A stretch of 64,000 bases of DNA from Pseudooceanicola atlanticus (GTDB lineage: Bacteria; Pseudomonadota; Alphaproteobacteria; Rhodobacterales; Rhodobacteraceae): NCBI RefSeq assembly GCF_000768315.1, contig NZ_AQQX01000002.1, positions 372,001-436,000 of the forward strand, given 5' to 3'. The position numbers and the translations under genes were made by a program. Below the pieces are notes generated by a model. That model was not told where the DNA came from. It made no database searches and worked only from the letters and a program-made list of their open reading frames with translations. Of the stretch, positions 36,713 through 46,601 are shown piece by piece (the stretch's first letter is position 1; each line of letters opens with the position of its first letter).

Positions 36713-36823
36713 GGTGGCTCGGCTCCTGCTGTAAGTGCCGCGTGATACCGCGAAGGGGAAGGACGGGCAAGGGAGCGTGATCCGCCCCCCGCCTTTGTCT
36801 GTGCCCGCCCTTGTCTTTGGATG

Positions 36824-39340
36824 TCAGTAAAGACCGCCGGAACTGAGCGTGCCGAAGCTCGCCTTCGGCCCCACCGTGGCCTTGCGCCCGGTCGAGGTCG
36901 TGACCTCGCGCGCAGAACTGGTGCCGACCTCTTCGAAAAGCGGCAGGTCCGACCCCATGGCGAAACCGCCGTCGAAGCTGACACCGAAGATCGGCTCTTC
37001 GCCATCGCGGAAATATTCCGCCACGACATTCGGGCCGGAGGCATTGTCGGCCAGGCGCGCCCCGGTGAAACGGTCGATCTTGATGAAATGGCCACCCGGC
37101 GGGATCTTGAACTTGCCGCCGCCGTATTTCTTGATCGCCTCGGACATGAAGCGCTGGAAGACCGGCCCGCAGAACCCGCCGCCCGACGCACCCCGGCCCA
37201 GCGGCTCGGGATCGTCATAACCGATATAGCAGCCCGCCACGACGTTCGAAGTGAAGCCGATGAACCACACGTCCTTGGCGTCGTTGGTCGTGCCGGTCTT
37301 GCCGGCGGTCGGCACCGGCAGGTTCACCGCACTGGACGCCGTGCCTCTTTCCACAACACCCTGAAGCATCGATGTCAGCTGATAGGCGGTGATCGCATCC
37401 ATGACGCGCGCCCGGTCCGACACGATGCGCGGGGACCGCGAACGCGGGATCGTCGGGTCGTCGCAATCGACGCAGTCGCGGCGGTCATGGCGATAGATCG
37501 TCTTGCCGTAGCGGTCCTGCACCCGGTCGACCAGCGTCGGCTCCACCCGTTCGCCGCCATTGGCGAACATCGCGTAGGCCGACACCATCTTGAACAGCGT
37601 CGTTTCCTCGGACCCGAGCGCGTTGGCCAGGTACTGACCCATGTTGTCGTAGACGCCGAACCGTTCCGCGTAGGAGGCCACGACATCCATGCCGACCTCC
37701 TGCGCCAGGCGGATCGTCATCAGGTTCCGCGACCGTTCGATGCCGGTCCGCAGCGGGGTCGGCCCATAGAACTGGTGCGACGCGTTGGTCGGGCGCCACA
37801 TGCCCTGCGGCGTGTTGATCTCGATCGGGGCGTCGATGATGATCGTCGCCGGCGTGTAGCCACTGTCCAGCGCGGAGGCATAGACGAAGGGCTTGAAGCT
37901 CGACCCCGGCTGGCGACGCGCCTGTGTCGCGCGGTTGAAGACGGAGTTCTGGTACGAGAACCCGCCCTGCATCGCGATCACCCGGCCGGTATTCACGTCC
38001 ATCGCCATGAAGCCGCCCTGCACCTCGGGCACCTGGCGCAGCGACCAGCGGATGAAGTTGTCGCCCTCGGCCATGCGGCGCACATGCACCACGTCGCCAA
38101 CCTCGAAATTGTCGAAGAAGTTGCCGCGCAGCCAGCCGATATCCTTGCGCGGTACGACGAAGGGCTCCGCCTCGGTCTCTTCCACGCCTTCGATGCCCAG
38201 GCGCAACTGCTGATCCTCGATCTCCAGCACCACCGCCGGATGCCAGGGCGACTCAAGGTCGATGTCCCGTGCGACACGGGTATCGGCCAGCGCGGCGCGC
38301 CAGCTTTCCTCGGTCTTGAGCTGTGCCGGGTCGATCGTCTTGCCGGTGCCGCGCCATTCGCCCCGGCCCCGGTCATATTGCTCCAGCTGGATGCGCAGGG
38401 ATTCGGCGGCCAGAACCTGCATTTCCGGGTCGATCGTCGCCCGCACCGTGAAGCCGCCGGTAAAGAATTCACCCTCGCCGAAATCGCGCGACAGCTGGCG
38501 CCGGATCTCGTCGGTGAAGTAATCGCGGTCGGGGCGTTCGGTGCGATAGCTCTCGAAATCGCCGTTCTGAACCGATCGCAGCGGCTGGTCGACCTCCGCC
38601 TGGTAGGCGGCCTCGGTCAGGTAGCCGTTCTCCATCATCTCCTTCAGCACGAAGTTCCGGCGCTGCATCAGGCGATCCTTGCGGCGGACCGGATGATAAT
38701 CCGACGGGGCCTTGGGCAGGGAGGCGAGGAAGGCCGCCTCGTGCGGGGCCAGTTCCGACAATGCCTTGTTGAAATAGGTCTGCGCGGCCGCGGCCACCCC
38801 GTAGGAGTTCTGGCCCAGGAAGATCTCGTTCAGGTACAGTTCGAGGATCTTCTCCTTGGGCAATGTCTCTTCCAGGCGGGCGGCGAGGATGATCTCCTTG
38901 ATCTTCCGCTCCACCCGGCGATCGCCGGAGAGCAGGAAGTTCTTCATCACCTGCTGCGTGATGGTCGAGGCACCGCGCACGTTCTGGCCGCGCGACTTCA
39001 CGGCTTCGACGATGGCCGCGGCGATCCCGCGCGTGTCATAGCCCGCATGGCTGTAGAAGTTCTTGTCTTCGGCCGAGATGAAGGCCTCTTTCACCAGGTC
39101 CGGGATCTCGTCCGCGGGCGCGAACAGCCGGCGCTCCACAGCGAATTCGTCGATAATCTTGCCTTCGGAGGAATAGATCCGGCTGATCGTCTTCGGCTGG
39201 TACTGTGCCAGGCTCTCATGGCTGGGCAGATCCCGCCCGTAGACCCAGAACACCGCACCGATGGACAGCGCGATGACGGCGATGCCGAGCGTGACGAGTG
39301 AGAAAATCGCCCCGAAAAAGGATAAGACGAATCTGAGCAT
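36824..39340 (-). CDS. mrcA: Penicillin-binding protein 1A, bifunctional peptidoglycan synthase
   Basis: An 838-residue class A PBP with an N-terminal membrane anchor. The GT51 glycosyltransferase domain has catalytic Glu91 in AEDKNFYSH and the motifs RGASTITQQVMKNFLL, RKIKEII and ELYLNEIFLGQ. The transpeptidase domain has Ser480 in GSSFK, SRN about 55 residues on, and Lys681 in GKTGTTND. An OB-like insert lies between the two. It polymerises and crosslinks peptidoglycan at the inner membrane. It sits between amiC and prfB, as in many alphaproteobacteria. Confidence 0.96.
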   Translation of the reverse strand: MLRFVLSFFGAIFSLVTLGIAVIALSIGAVFWVYGRDLPSHESLAQYQPKTISRIYSSEGKIIDEFAVERRLFAPADEIPDLVKEAFISAEDKNFYSHAGYDTRGIAAAIVEAVKSRGQNVRGASTITQQVMKNFLLSGDRRVERKIKEIILAARLEETLPKEKILELYLNEIFLGQNSYGVAAAAQTYFNKALSELAPHEAAFLASLPKAPSDYHPVRRKDRLMQRRNFVLKEMMENGYLTEAAYQAEVDQPLRSVQNGDFESYRTERPDRDYFTDEIRRQLSRDFGEGEFFTGGFTVRATIDPEMQVLAAESLRIQLEQYDRGRGEWRGTGKTIDPAQLKTEESWRAALADTRVARDIDLESPWHPAVVLEIEDQQLRLGIEGVEETEAEPFVVPRKDIGWLRGNFFDNFEVGDVVHVRRMAEGDNFIRWSLRQVPEVQGGFMAMDVNTGRVIAMQGGFSYQNSVFNRATQARRQPGSSFKPFVYASALDSGYTPATIIIDAPIEINTPQGMWRPTNASHQFYGPTPLRTGIERSRNLMTIRLAQEVGMDVVASYAERFGVYDNMGQYLANALGSEETTLFKMVSAYAMFANGGERVEPTLVDRVQDRYGKTIYRHDRRDCVDCDDPTIPRSRSPRIVSDRARVMDAITAYQLTSMLQGVVERGTASSAVNLPVPTAGKTGTTNDAKDVWFIGFTSNVVAGCYIGYDDPEPLGRGASGGGFCGPVFQRFMSEAIKKYGGGKFKIPPGGHFIKIDRFTGARLADNASGPNVVAEYFRDGEEPIFGVSFDGGFAMGSDLPLFEEVGTSSAREVTTSTGRKATVGPKASFGTLSSGGLY

Positions 39341-39460
39341 GGAGTCCCCTGGCTGATAAGGCCCATATAAGCAGGCAGGGCGCGCTGGTCAAAACACGAT
39401 GGTGTTGAGATTGCGCGAGATGCCGCCAAGTCGCGCCCTTTGCCCCCCTCGCGCCCGTTC

Positions 39461-39523
39461 AGGGGCGCTGCCCCTCGGCCTGCGGCCTCACCCCGGAGTA
39501 TTTCCGGCAAGATGAAGCAGGGG
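39461..39523 (+). repeat. Dispersed intergenic repeat, copy F
   Basis: AGGGGCGCTGCCCCT and GGCCTGCGGCC modules precede CCGGAGTATTTCCGGCAAGA and TGAAGCAGGGG. It lies in the 326-base gap between amiC and mrcA, which also holds copy G and otherwise nothing recognisable. Confidence 0.85.
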
Positions 39524-39549
39524 ACCAGCACCCTTATTCATCTGGCCCT

Positions 39550-39602
39550 CATTCATCTGGCCGACAAATATCCCGGGAGGTTTGGAGGGCAGAGCCCTCC
39601 AT
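39550..39602 (-). repeat. Dispersed intergenic repeat, copy G
   Basis: On the minus strand: GGAGGGCTCTGCCCTCC, then CCTCCCGGGATATTTGTCGG and CCAGATGAATG. It is the second subtype and almost identical to copy I. It stands about 27 bases after copy F in opposite orientation. Confidence 0.85.
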
Positions 39603-39666
39603 GGCCCTTGCGGCCCGAGCAAAATCAAATCGTGTGCGCCGCAGGCGCGCTACATGGCAACGGCGG

Positions 39667-40908
39667 TCACTGGCGGATCAGCGGGCGCATCGCGGCATCG
39701 GCCTGTTGCCAGGCCAGGATCGCGTCGCGGATCGACAGGGCCATGCGGTCGATGAAAGCCGGGTCGGACAGGTTTTTCCGGTCGCGCTGCGAGGACAGGA
39801 ACCCGACCTCGATCAGCACGGACGGGATATCCGCCGCCTTCAGAACCGAGAAATCCGCGGCCCGCATCGGGTGCGAGTTGAGCGGTGCGCCCGAGGCCTC
39901 GATCGACAGTTTCAGCGCCTTTGCCAACGCCTCGGTCCGAGGGGTCGTCTCCAGCCGGGCGAGGTCCATCAGCACATCGGCGATCACGTCGTCCTTGCCG
40001 GTCAGGTCCACGCCGGACAGCAGGTCATCGCGGTCGTGACGCTCTGCCAGCTTGGCCGAGGCCTCGTCGGTGGCGGTGTCGGACAGGGTGTAGATCGTCG
40101 CCCCGTGCGCCCGCCCATAGGCCAGCACATCCGCATGGAGCGAGATGAAGAGGTCCGCCTCCACCTCGTGCGCGATGGCGACCCGCCGTTCCAGCGACAC
40201 GAAGGCATCGTCGTTGCGGGTCAGGATCACCCGAGTGTCACCTTCGCGGATCAGGGTCTCGCGTACGGCCTGGGCCAGTTGCAGCATCAGGTCCTTTTCG
40301 GTCAGCCCGCCCTGCACCGCGCCCGGGTCGATCCCGCCATGGCCCGGGTCGATCACCACCGTCAGCGGCGCATCGCCATCGCGCGGCGCGGGGCGTGGCA
40401 GGCCATCTTCTGGCAGGTCCCAGTCAGGATCGCGCGGGGCGCCGGCCTGGGCGGCGAATACCTCGGCCGAGACCTTTTCGAACCGGGCCGACAGGCGCGC
40501 CCTGCCGGTGGCCGGGTCGACCTCCATCCCCGCCCGGGACAGGGCCAGCGGTTCGGTCAGCGTCAAGACCAGCCGGGACCAGCCCGGACGATAGGTGCCG
40601 AACCGCAGGTCCGCGGCCAGATCGGAATTCAGCATCCCCAGCCGCGACAGGCCCGACCAGTCGATTTCGCGGAAATCCATCACGATCCGGTCAGGTTCCG
40701 TCAGTGAAAAGACGCGCCACGGCACGCCCTGCGACAGCGCCAGCGTCAGGTCGATCCCGCCGCTGCGATCCGACACGAGGCTGCCCGCCGGATCGACGCG
40801 CGCCAGCGCCGACAGGTCCTGCGCAGCGGCGGGCCGCGGCAACAGCGCGCCAAGCCCCACGGCCAAGGCCAGGGCAAACGCGGGTAGGATGCGTGACAGA
40901 CTGCTCAT
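39667..40908 (-). CDS. amiC: N-acetylmuramoyl-L-alanine amidase (AmiC type)
   Basis: A 413-residue exported zinc amidase: signal peptide 1-28 (PAAAQ), an AMIN domain (about 30-160) for septal or peptidoglycan targeting, and an Amidase_3 catalytic domain (about 185-405). Zinc-site motifs are visible: IDPGHGGIDPGA, SLERRVAIAHEVEADLFISL followed by HAD, and the late catalytic Glu in SVLIEVGFLSS. It cleaves the amide between MurNAc and L-Ala to separate daughter cells. ATG 40908 (MSSLSR) gives a normal signal peptide; an ATG eight codons earlier is less likely. Confidence 0.93.
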   Translation of the reverse strand: MSSLSRILPAFALALAVGLGALLPRPAAAQDLSALARVDPAGSLVSDRSGGIDLTLALSQGVPWRVFSLTEPDRIVMDFREIDWSGLSRLGMLNSDLAADLRFGTYRPGWSRLVLTLTEPLALSRAGMEVDPATGRARLSARFEKVSAEVFAAQAGAPRDPDWDLPEDGLPRPAPRDGDAPLTVVIDPGHGGIDPGAVQGGLTEKDLMLQLAQAVRETLIREGDTRVILTRNDDAFVSLERRVAIAHEVEADLFISLHADVLAYGRAHGATIYTLSDTATDEASAKLAERHDRDDLLSGVDLTGKDDVIADVLMDLARLETTPRTEALAKALKLSIEASGAPLNSHPMRAADFSVLKAADIPSVLIEVGFLSSQRDRKNLSDPAFIDRMALSIRDAILAWQQADAAMRPLIRQ

Positions 40909-40995
40909 GATCGGGCCCGGTTCTGGTGCCATTCTTCGCCTGCCAGTCTACGTCAACCGGCGGCTCTTGGAAATGGGGCGCAGCCCGGTGCCGCG

Positions 40996-41358
40996 CTATT
41001 CCTGGCCCGTCTCGTACACGATCGGCGTCCCATGCGGCGTCGCCCGCGCCGCGCGCTGCCATGTCAGGGCCATATCGCCGATCATGTCGGCCTCGGCCAG
41101 GCCCTTGGCGGCCAGCAGATCCTCAAGCGCGCCCAGCCAGTCGAGGTAGTAGCGCGTCGCGTGATCCTCAGGCGTGTCGCGCTGCGGCAGGGGGGCGCCG
41201 CCGATCCGGGCCGACAGCGCCTCGGCCCATTCGGTCCAGGCGAACAGGCCCGCCTCGTGCAGCGCGACGGTCAGGGCAAAGGCCTTGACCTGCCAGGGCG
41301 CGAAGAAATGCGGCTCTGCCCCTTCGGTGCCGGGGATCGCCAGGTCAGGCGCGGTCAA
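40996..41358 (-). CDS. Nitrile hydratase accessory (activator) protein
   Basis: About 120 residues related to the nitrile hydratase beta N-terminal domain. Typical segments are EPHFFAPWQVKAFALTVALHEAGLF and TWTEWAEALS-like FAWTEWAEALSARI, followed by YYLDWLGALEDLLAAKGL. These proteins deliver cobalt to the alpha subunit and help its maturation. No ATG fits: the best start is TTG at 41358, preceded by GGGAG, which overlaps the nthB 3' end by 14 bases. This overlap suggests translational coupling. Last gene of the nitrile hydratase operon. Confidence 0.85.
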   Translation of the reverse strand: MTAPDLAIPGTEGAEPHFFAPWQVKAFALTVALHEAGLFAWTEWAEALSARIGGAPLPQRDTPEDHATRYYLDWLGALEDLLAAKGLAEADMIGDMALTWQRAARATPHGTPIVYETGQE

Positions 41359-42001
41359 GATAGGGCTCCCACAGATCGACACAGACCTCGTCGGTTTCCC
41401 CGGCCGACGGGCCGAACAGGGCGCGCGCCGGGAACCGCACGGCATAGAGCCAATGCGCCGTGTCCCGGTCCCCCTGGGCGGAGGTGTCGGGAAAGACGTG
41501 ATAGCCATGCACCGCCTCGATCACGCCCTGCTTGTCGCGGGCATAGCCGGGCAGGCGGATATGCGACGGCCCCTGCAGGTTGCGGCTGCGCACGCTGTCA
41601 CCGGGCGCAAAGGCCGGCTGGCTGGCACCGGGATCGCGGTCGACCGGACCGCCCCTGGCCAGCACCGCATCGACCCTGTCGGCGGTCAACGGCGCGACAG
41701 AGGTCTTGCCCTCGGCCTGCCCGCTTTCCAGTTCCGAGGCCGAGACCAGCCCCTTGTGCTGCATCAACTCGGCCAGCGCGGTGACCCAGAGCTGGTAATA
41801 GCTCATGTCGTAATAGGCGCCGGGCGCGCGGTTCTCGCGGGCAAAGCGGCTTTCGTCGATCGTCCATTGTCCGGTCGCGCCAACGGCAATGGTCATCGCC
41901 ATGGCGCGGCGTTCCCAGGGGGCGTGGAACAGCGGCTCGTCCGGTTCGGGCCGGACCGGGCCAAAGCCGTGCCGCCCACCGATATCCTGCGGCCCGTTCA
42001 T
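41345..42001 (-). CDS. nthB: Nitrile hydratase beta subunit
   Basis: A 218-residue protein beginning [16 protein letters not shown], the typical NHase beta start. It also has [17 protein letters not shown], with the active-site arginines nearby, and a C-terminal SH3-like barrel ([21 protein letters not shown], then [10 protein letters not shown] and [10 protein letters not shown]). It forms the alpha-beta heterodimer that hydrates nitriles to amides. The start overlaps the nthA stop by four bases. Confidence 0.94.
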   Translation of the reverse strand: MNGPQDIGGRHGFGPVRPEPDEPLFHAPWERRAMAMTIAVGATGQWTIDESRFARENRAPGAYYDMSYYQLWVTALAELMQHKGLVSASELESGQAEGKTSVAPLTADRVDAVLARGGPVDRDPGASQPAFAPGDSVRSRNLQGPSHIRLPGYARDKQGVIEAVHGYHVFPDTSAQGDRDTAHWLYAVRFPARALFGPSAGETDEVCVDLWEPYLDRA

Positions 42002-42645
42002 GCTGCCTGACCTTCGGCATCAGGCCCCGTCGTGTCAGGCACAAGGGCCAGCCCGGTGCCGATCATGCTGTCGCGGGTGACGAGGGGGACCAGTTTTTCG
42101 GCGGTCCAGCCCTCGGTCCCGGCGGGTCGCATCGGGATGACGAGGTAGCGCATCTCGGCGGTGGAATCCCAGACGCGGATCGCCGTGCCCTCGGGCAGGG
42201 TCAGCCCGAATTCGGCCAGCACGGCACGGGGTTCACTGACGGCGCGGGATCGATAGGGCATCGACTTGTACCAGACCGGCGGCAGCCCCAGCACCGACCA
42301 CGGGTAGCAGGAGCACAGCGTACACACGACCATGTTGTGCCGTTCGGGCGTGTTGAACAGCGCGGTCAGGTGTTCGCCCTGCCGCCCGCCGAAGCCCATG
42401 GAATGGATCGCCGCCGTGGCGTCCTGCTCCAGCCAGCGGGCGAAATCGGGATCGGTCCAGGCGCGGGCCACGACCTCGGCCCCGTTGCGGGGGCCGACCT
42501 GCGTCTCGTAGGTATCGAGGATGCGATCCAGCGCAGCGGGATCGACCAGGCCCTTGTCCGTCAACAGCTTTTCCAGTGCCATGACCCGCGCGGTCATGTC
42601 GTCCAGGTGACTGCCGTCGTCGTGATCGTGATGGTCATGAGGCAT
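41998..42645 (-). CDS. nthA: Nitrile hydratase alpha subunit, cobalt type
   Basis: A 215-residue metal-binding subunit. The claw motif VCTLCSC spans residues 107-113, with Cys108, Cys111 and Cys113 as ligands; Thr after the first Cys (CTLCSC) marks a cobalt enzyme, whereas iron enzymes have Ser. [15 protein letters not shown] follows as expected. The N terminus is unusually rich in His and Asp ([11 protein letters not shown]), which could bind metal. It is the first gene of a three-gene operon. Nitriles are hydrated to amides in the cytoplasm. Confidence 0.95.
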   Translation of the reverse strand: MPHDHHDHDDGSHLDDMTARVMALEKLLTDKGLVDPAALDRILDTYETQVGPRNGAEVVARAWTDPDFARWLEQDATAAIHSMGFGGRQGEHLTALFNTPERHNMVVCTLCSCYPWSVLGLPPVWYKSMPYRSRAVSEPRAVLAEFGLTLPEGTAIRVWDSTAEMRYLVIPMRPAGTEGWTAEKLVPLVTRDSMIGTGLALVPDTTGPDAEGQAA

Positions 42646-42723
42646 CGTGCTCTCCTCTCCGCCGATGCGGGCAGAGGACCATGGGCGGCGTCAAAAGACA
42701 ATCCGGGGAAAGCGGTGGCAAGA

Positions 42724-42800
42724 TGGCGATCCCTGAAGGACTCGAACCCTCAACCTGCTGATTAGAAGTCAGCTGCTCTATCCAGTTGAGCTAAGGGACC
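42724..42800 (-). tRNA. tRNA-Arg (anticodon TCT)
   Basis: A full cloverleaf on the minus strand. The acceptor stem GGTCCCT pairs with AGGGATC, followed by discriminator G and an encoded CCA. The D-arm begins TAGCTCAACTGGATAGAGC, the anticodon stem is GCTGA/TCAGC with loop CTTCTAA (anticodon TCT), and the T-arm carries GGTTCGAGTCC. It reads AGA codons. No integrated element is visible at its 3' end. Confidence 0.97.
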
Positions 42801-42894
42801 GCTGTGGGTCTTGTCTTGTATCGCAGGCGATTTGGCAAGACATGAGCCATGGGCCGGGGCCCGGATCGGGGCTGCCCGGCGCGATGGCGGGTCT

Positions 42895-43206
42895 TCAGTG
42901 GGTCCAGACCTGGCGGCGGTTGGTGGCGAAGTTGTCGCCGTAGCCGCCGTTGCGGATGTTGACCTTGCGCGAATGCGGGTCCTGCACGACTGCGTCGATG
43001 CCGTGATCGGCAGCGTATTCCAGCGCGGCTTCCTTGGTCGAGAACCGCAGACGCACCTGGGCCTGGGTGTCGGCATTCGACGTCCAGCCCATCAGCGGAT
43101 CGACCTCGCGCGCGGTTTCCGAAACATATTCAAGCACCCAATCGCGTGTCTTGGCCGTGCCGGACTGCATGGCGTTGCGGGCGGGGCGGTAGATACGTGC
43201 GGACAT
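42895..43206 (-). CDS. NDUFS4-like complex I accessory subunit
   Basis: A 103-residue protein of the ETC complex I conserved-region family (NDUFS4/18 kDa type). It starts [16 protein letters not shown] and carries [21 protein letters not shown] and then [19 protein letters not shown], both characteristic. The C terminus ends around [12 protein letters not shown]. In alphaproteobacteria this is a peripheral supernumerary subunit of NADH:quinone oxidoreductase. A longer frame extends upstream without support. It stands alone, 94 bases from the tRNA gene. Confidence 0.9.
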   Translation of the reverse strand: MSARIYRPARNAMQSGTAKTRDWVLEYVSETAREVDPLMGWTSNADTQAQVRLRFSTKEAALEYAADHGIDAVVQDPHSRKVNIRNGGYGDNFATNRRQVWTH

Positions 43207-43755
43207 GTGGCTCTCCTTCGACGGGGTGCTTATCCGATATTGCACCCTGTCAGACAAGAGGCAAGCGGACGTCACAGGACCGGGACCGGCAATCCGCGGG
43301 AGCGAAGGGTGGGTAAGGAGCAGATCGAAGGTCGAACCGGCCTGTGACGCCAGTTTTGATGCTTCCACAACACACCTTTTCGAACAAGGTAGTTATATTT
43401 TTCCACTCGGTCAGGTTTGCCCGGCAAGAGCCAGCCTGTTCAAAGGATTACATGAATTTCTGTCAATCGCGACAAACCCGGCCTTGCCTTTCCCGCGCCC
43501 GCTTTCGCGCCTGTGGGCTGCTCACATATTCAGCAAACTTGATTCGTTTTGCGCGCGGTTTTCAGGGCGCGGGACGAGGCTCCTGACAACAGGCTGTCAG
43601 GAGGCCGGCTTGCCATGCCCGCGCCACCGCGCATGATCGGGGGGAATAGGGGTGTTGCGGGGCGCCGCCCTTGCCTCCCCCACCCATGCGCCACATGTTG
43701 TGGCGGACCAATCGCCCCGCCCTTCCGACTCCTTTCGACACACGGACGCCCAGAC
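43207..43755. other. Gap between divergent NDUFS4-like gene and uvrB, with a hairpin
   Basis: 549 bases with no convincing gene; short frames here have poor codon use. The stretch 43370-43560 is noticeably richer in A and T than the surroundings. A perfect hairpin CTCCTGACA-ACAGGC-TGTCAGGAG lies at 43580-43603, about 150 bases before uvrB. I looked for the alphaproteobacterial SOS box (GTTC-N7-GTTC) and found no good match. Confidence 0.5.
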
Positions 43756-45957
43756 ATGACCCAACAGAGCGAAACGATCTCAGGCATGCCCTCTACCGTG
43801 ACCGCGGACGAGGTGCGCCAGCGCATGAAGCTTGAGGGCGGCCAACGCCTGTCGATGAACACCAGTTTTGACCCGGCGGGCGACCAGCCCACGGCGATCA
43901 GGGAACTCAGCGGTGGCATCCTGGGCGGGGAACGCGACCAGGTGCTTCTGGGCGCGACCGGCACCGGCAAGACCTTCACCATGGCCAAGGTGATCGAGGA
44001 AACGCAGCGCCCCGCCATCATCCTGGCCCCCAACAAGACGCTGGCAGCGCAACTCTACGGCGAATTCAAGGGCTTCTTCCCCGACAACGCGGTCGAATAC
44101 TTCGTCAGCTACTACGATTACTACCAGCCAGAGGCCTACGTGCCGCGGTCGGACACGTATATCGAGAAGGAAAGCCAGATCAACGAACAGATCGACCGGA
44201 TGCGCCACTCGGCCACCCGGGCGCTGCTGGAGCGTGACGACGTGGTGATCGTCGCCTCGGTGTCCTGCATCTACGGTATCGGGTCGGTCGAAACCTACGG
44301 CGCCATGACGCAAGAGCTGAAGGCCGGCAAGACCTATGACCAGCGCCAGGTCATCGCCGATCTCGTCGCCCAGCAGTACAAGCGCAACGACCACGCGTTC
44401 CAGCGCGGCTCCTTCCGGGTGCGCGGCGACAGCCTGGAGCTATGGCCCGCCCACCTCGAAGATCGCGCCTGGCGGCTGTCCTTCTTCGGGGAAGAGCTGG
44501 AAGGCATTCAGGAATTCGACCCGCTCACGGGGCAGAAGACCAACACGTTCGACCAGATTCGCGTCTATGCGAATTCCCACTACGTGACGCCCAAGCCGAC
44601 GATGCAGCAGGCCATCATCAACATCAAGAAAGAGCTGCGCCACCGGCTCGACCAGCTGGTGGGCGAGGGCAAGCTGCTGGAGGCACAACGCCTGGAACAG
44701 CGCACCAATTTCGACCTCGAGATGCTTGAGGCCACGGGCGTCTGCAACGGGATCGAGAACTATTCGCGCTACCTGACGGGGCGCGCGCCGGGCGAACCGC
44801 CGCCCACGCTGTTCGAGTTCATTCCCGACAATGCCATTGTTTTCGCGGACGAATCCCACGTCTCGATCCCGCAGATCGGCGGCATGTACCGGGGCGACTA
44901 CCGGCGCAAGTTCACCCTGGCCGAACACGGGTTCCGCCTGCCCTCCTGCATGGACAACCGCCCGCTCAAGTTCGAGGAATGGGACGCGATGCGGCCCCAG
45001 TCGATCTATGTCTCCGCCACCCCCGGCGGGTGGGAGATGGAACAGACCGGCGGCGTCTTCACCGAACAGGTCATCCGCCCGACCGGCCTGCTGGATCCGC
45101 AGATCGAGATCCGCCCGGTGGAGATGCAGGTGGACGACCTGCTGGACGAGGTCCGCAAGGTCACCGCGGCGGGGTACCGGACGCTCTGCACCACGCTGAC
45201 CAAGCGGATGGCGGAGGATCTGACGGAATACATGCACGAGCAGGGGATCAAGGTCCGCTACATGCATTCCGACATCGACACGATCGAACGGATCGAGATC
45301 CTGCGCGACCTGCGGCTGGGCGCCTTCGACGTGCTGATCGGGATCAACCTGCTGCGAGAGGGGCTCGATATCCCCGAATGCGGGCTGGTGGCGATCCTCG
45401 ATGCCGACAAGGAGGGCTTCCTGCGTTCCGAAACCTCGCTGATCCAGACCATCGGCCGCGCCGCACGGAACGCCGAGGGCCGGGTGATCATGTATGCCGA
45501 CAAGATTACCGGGTCGATGGAGCGCGCGCTGGCCGAAACCGACCGCCGCCGCGAAAAGCAGATGGCCTATAACGAGGAGCACGGGATCACCCCCGAGACG
45601 GTCAAGAAGAACGTCGATGACATCCTCGCCGGGCTCTACCAGGGCGATGTGGACATGAACCGCGTCACCGCCCAGGTCGAAAAGCCGATACATGGCGCCA
45701 ACCTTCAGGCCCATCTGGACGGGCTGCGCGACGAGATGCGCAAGGCCGCCGAGAACCTGGAATTCGAAGAAGCCGCCCGCCTGCGGGACGAGGTCAAGCG
45801 GCTTGAGGCCGTGGACCTGGCCGTTGCTGACGACCCCATGGCCCGCCAGCAGGCGGTTCAGAAGGCCGCCGACGAGGCGACGAAATCCAAGGGCCGCTCC
45901 ACCGCCGGCCGTCCCGGCCAGCGCGGCGGCAACGTGCAGCGGCGGAAAAAACGCTAG
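43756..45957 (+). CDS. uvrB: UvrABC excinuclease subunit B
   Basis: A 733-residue DNA-repair helicase-like protein: Walker A GATGTGKT at 67-74, the beta-hairpin region around [21 protein letters not shown] (Walker B), helicase motifs SATPGGWE and [13 protein letters not shown], motif [11 protein letters not shown], and a UVR domain near the C terminus ([20 protein letters not shown]). It verifies damage and loads UvrC. The C-terminal tail after the UVR domain is basic and Arg/Lys rich. ATG 43756 was chosen; the upstream extension has no homology-like features. Confidence 0.97.
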   Translation: MTQQSETISGMPSTVTADEVRQRMKLEGGQRLSMNTSFDPAGDQPTAIRELSGGILGGERDQVLLGATGTGKTFTMAKVIEETQRPAIILAPNKTLAAQLYGEFKGFFPDNAVEYFVSYYDYYQPEAYVPRSDTYIEKESQINEQIDRMRHSATRALLERDDVVIVASVSCIYGIGSVETYGAMTQELKAGKTYDQRQVIADLVAQQYKRNDHAFQRGSFRVRGDSLELWPAHLEDRAWRLSFFGEELEGIQEFDPLTGQKTNTFDQIRVYANSHYVTPKPTMQQAIINIKKELRHRLDQLVGEGKLLEAQRLEQRTNFDLEMLEATGVCNGIENYSRYLTGRAPGEPPPTLFEFIPDNAIVFADESHVSIPQIGGMYRGDYRRKFTLAEHGFRLPSCMDNRPLKFEEWDAMRPQSIYVSATPGGWEMEQTGGVFTEQVIRPTGLLDPQIEIRPVEMQVDDLLDEVRKVTAAGYRTLCTTLTKRMAEDLTEYMHEQGIKVRYMHSDIDTIERIEILRDLRLGAFDVLIGINLLREGLDIPECGLVAILDADKEGFLRSETSLIQTIGRAARNAEGRVIMYADKITGSMERALAETDRRREKQMAYNEEHGITPETVKKNVDDILAGLYQGDVDMNRVTAQVEKPIHGANLQAHLDGLRDEMRKAAENLEFEEAARLRDEVKRLEAVDLAVADDPMARQQAVQKAADEATKSKGRSTAGRPGQRGGNVQRRKKR

Positions 45958-46172
45958 ACCATCGACTGGCGGGTGTCTTTCGGGTCTGGAAAGGGCTGAA
46001 ACACACCCGGCCACCGATCGGAAACAATGCCTCACCGTTGCCGCGCAGCAGCCAGCATCCAGAAACTATTACATATAGTTAACGGCTAACTCGGCCCGCC
46101 GCGATCCCGCATCCCGCCACATTCCCGGGTTACCTTCGCCGCACTTGGCTCACGAAAGGAGAGAGTGCCGCC

Positions 46173-46538
46173 ATGGACCCTTTATTTGACCGTTTCGGTC
46201 GCCTCGTGGCCTGGCTGCGCGGCGACAACATATTTGATCCCGAAATGAACTGGGTGGCTTTCCGCTCCAGCGGGAACCTCTTTTCCAGGACCTCTGTCGC
46301 CTGGCTCGGCCCGGTCGACGGCGATACGATCTATGACCGCAAGGGGCGGCCCGTCGCCCTGACCGACGGCGCCACGCCCGACCGGCGCGACACGCCCGTT
46401 CCGCCTCCGCGCCCGGCCAGCCCTTTGATGCCGCAGCGCCCGCTTGCCACGACACAGCATCGCCGCCCGACAAGGCCGATCCCGGTCAATGCGCCATGGT
46501 CGGACCTCAGCTGGTCGCAATACGTCAACCAGCGCTAG
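46173..46538 (+). CDS. Small 4-fold beta-flower-like protein
   Basis: A 121-residue protein with an N-terminal series of short beta repeats of the form F/Y-D-x-x-G-R-x-V-A (FDRFGRLVAWLRG; FDPEMNWVAF; YDRKGRPVALTDG), a proline/arginine-rich middle, and the C-terminal motif PWSDLSWSQYVNQ. This arrangement matches what I recall as the 4-fold beta-flower family, whose members end in W-S-x-L-S-W. Cellular function unknown; no signal peptide. Confidence 0.6.
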   Translation: MDPLFDRFGRLVAWLRGDNIFDPEMNWVAFRSSGNLFSRTSVAWLGPVDGDTIYDRKGRPVALTDGATPDRRDTPVPPPRPASPLMPQRPLATTQHRRPTRPIPVNAPWSDLSWSQYVNQR

Positions 46539-46601
46539 GACCTTCACAGACCGGAATTGGGTGCTACTCTGCCGGCATTTCCCATTGTGAAAGCCCGTTT
46601 G

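Noticed and set aside
43549-43755. N-terminal extension of UvrB
   Set aside because: In-frame but includes the hairpin and reads as Arg/Pro/Cys-rich sequence unlike UvrB; ATG 43756 gives a normal start.
42724-43755. Integrated element at tRNA-Arg
   Set aside because: No integrase, no duplicated tRNA 3' end and the neighbouring gene is a housekeeping complex I subunit.
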